This document shows positions 5,095-5,445 of a stretch of DNA of 5,445 bases, in pieces. Source of the DNA: Malikia sp041190985 (GTDB lineage: Bacteria > Pseudomonadota > Gammaproteobacteria > Burkholderiales > Burkholderiaceae_C); assembly GCA_041190985.1 (NCBI GenBank), contig JBEEPT010000106.1, positions 1 to 5,445 of the forward strand, written 5' to 3'. How positions within the stretch are numbered: position 1 is the stretch's first letter; each line of letters begins with the position of its first letter. Under the pieces are notes generated by a model that made no database searches, had not been told where the DNA came from, and saw only the letters and a list, made by a program, of their open reading frames with translations. The position numbers were made by a program, and so were the translations under genes.

Positions 5095-5375
5095 TGCCGC
5101 GAATCTATGACACTGCGCGGTGGCGCGCCCTGCGTCGCCAGGTGATCGCGCGCGACATGCACTGCCAGCACCCGCAGTGCACCGAGGCCATCACCGACGT
5201 GGACCACGTGGACGGCGACACAGACAACAACAGCCTGAGCAACCTGCGCGGGCTGTGCCATGCGCATCACAGTCAGAAGACCGCACGCAACGACCGCGCC
5301 AACGCGAGCACCAAGCCGTACCCAGGGCACGATGCTGATGGTCTGCCGACCGATGGCCGGCACCCTTGGTGCTGA
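5094..5375 (+). CDS. Phage HNH endonuclease (packaging-associated)
   Basis: Predicted 93-residue single-domain nuclease starting at an ATG that overlaps the preceding TGA. The N-terminus YDTARWRALRRQVIARD is the basic helix typical of small phage HNH proteins. The beta-beta-alpha-metal core follows: Cys24 and Cys29 (CQHPQC), DVDHVDGD with catalytic His38, NLRGLC with Asn50, and CHAHHSQKTARND with His59. Asn50 and His59 complete the H-N-H set. Phage enzymes of this type act with terminase in cutting DNA at cos during packaging (HK97 gp74 is a studied example) and lie next to cos and the terminase genes. The structural zinc site is usually CxxC plus CxxC; here the first pair is Cys24-x4-Cys29 and the second is Cys55-x2-His58, so one ligand seems to be His. 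The C-terminal 20 residues (GHDADGLPTDGRHPWC) look disordered. Confidence 0.93.
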   Translation: MPRIYDTARWRALRRQVIARDMHCQHPQCTEAITDVDHVDGDTDNNSLSNLRGLCHAHHSQKTARNDRANASTKPYPGHDADGLPTDGRHPWC

Positions 5376-5396
5376 TGCGCGCGCGTTCGCCGGCGC

Positions 5397-5440
5397 TGGT
5401 GGTAGGGGGTGTGGCAAAAATGTCTACGGCCTTTTGCTCT
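5397..5440 (+). other. Candidate cos-type packaging site
   Basis: Just after the HNH stop the sequence changes character: a G-rich run with GGGGG at 5405-5409, then GCAAAA (5414-5419), a 12-base spacer, and its reverse complement TTTTGC (5432-5437). A G-run followed by an A-run and T-run dyad after an HNH gene resembles what I recall of cos regions in HNH/terminase phages. The A- and T-runs stand out in an otherwise GC-rich window. No cleavage position can be assigned from one copy. Confidence 0.4.
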
Positions 5441-5445
5441 CCGAC
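5420..5445 (+). CDS. Possible start of the next gene, cut by the window edge
   Basis: An ATG at 5420 opens a frame (MSTAFCSP) that runs off the right edge. AGGGGG at 5404-5409 lies about 10 bases upstream and could act as a ribosome binding site. If real it would be at the place expected for a terminase small subunit, but only eight codons are visible and the ATG lies inside the cos-like dyad, so it may be chance. Confidence 0.2.

Overview
The window is a high-GC stretch of a tailed bacteriophage or prophage with all genes on the + strand. A two-component spanin pair (inner-membrane coiled-coil protein plus outer-membrane lipoprotein) implies a Gram-negative host. GC-rich codon use and the overall style suggest a pseudomonadotan host (Burkholderiales, Xanthomonadales or similar); that placement is inference. 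There are no tRNAs, rRNAs, CRISPR arrays or insertion sequences.

Layout. Bases 1-176 hold the C-terminal end of a small membrane protein, probably a holin. Bases 181-745 hold the overlapping Rz/LysB and Rz1/LysC spanin genes, with LysC starting inside LysB in another frame and running past its end. A 117-base gap (746-862) is the only sizeable non-coding interval and contains a 7-bp inverted repeat. From 863 to 5375 eight genes are packed almost without spacing: a tail-fibre-like beta protein (863-1297), a small zinc-ribbon-like protein (1298-1570), two diverged tandem paralogous structural proteins (1561-2421 and 2432-3604), an Ala/Gly/Ser-rich repeat protein with a recognisable C-terminal phage domain (3606-4448), a short Trp-rich protein (4448-4762), a small beta-sandwich-like probable fibre-tail adaptor (4759-5094) and an HNH endonuclease (5094-5375). 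Four of the junctions are start/stop overlaps, so the cluster is probably one translationally coupled operon.

Bases 5376-5445 look like a cos-type region: a G-run, then an A-run and a T-run forming a 6-bp interrupted dyad. HNH endonucleases of this kind usually sit beside cos and the terminase genes, so terminase small and large subunits are expected just downstream. The order would then be lysis, accessory virion/fibre proteins, HNH/cos, packaging. This puts the window at one end of the packaged genome.

The points most worth a second look are the paralogous pair, in which the second copy carries a roughly 105-residue domain inserted into the shared fold; the HNH protein with an apparent His replacing one zinc Cys; the adjacent cos-like dyad; and the zinc-ribbon protein embedded among virion genes. 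I see no sign of a wholly new defence or mobile system. Assignments rest on motifs and recalled family resemblance, not on database searches.
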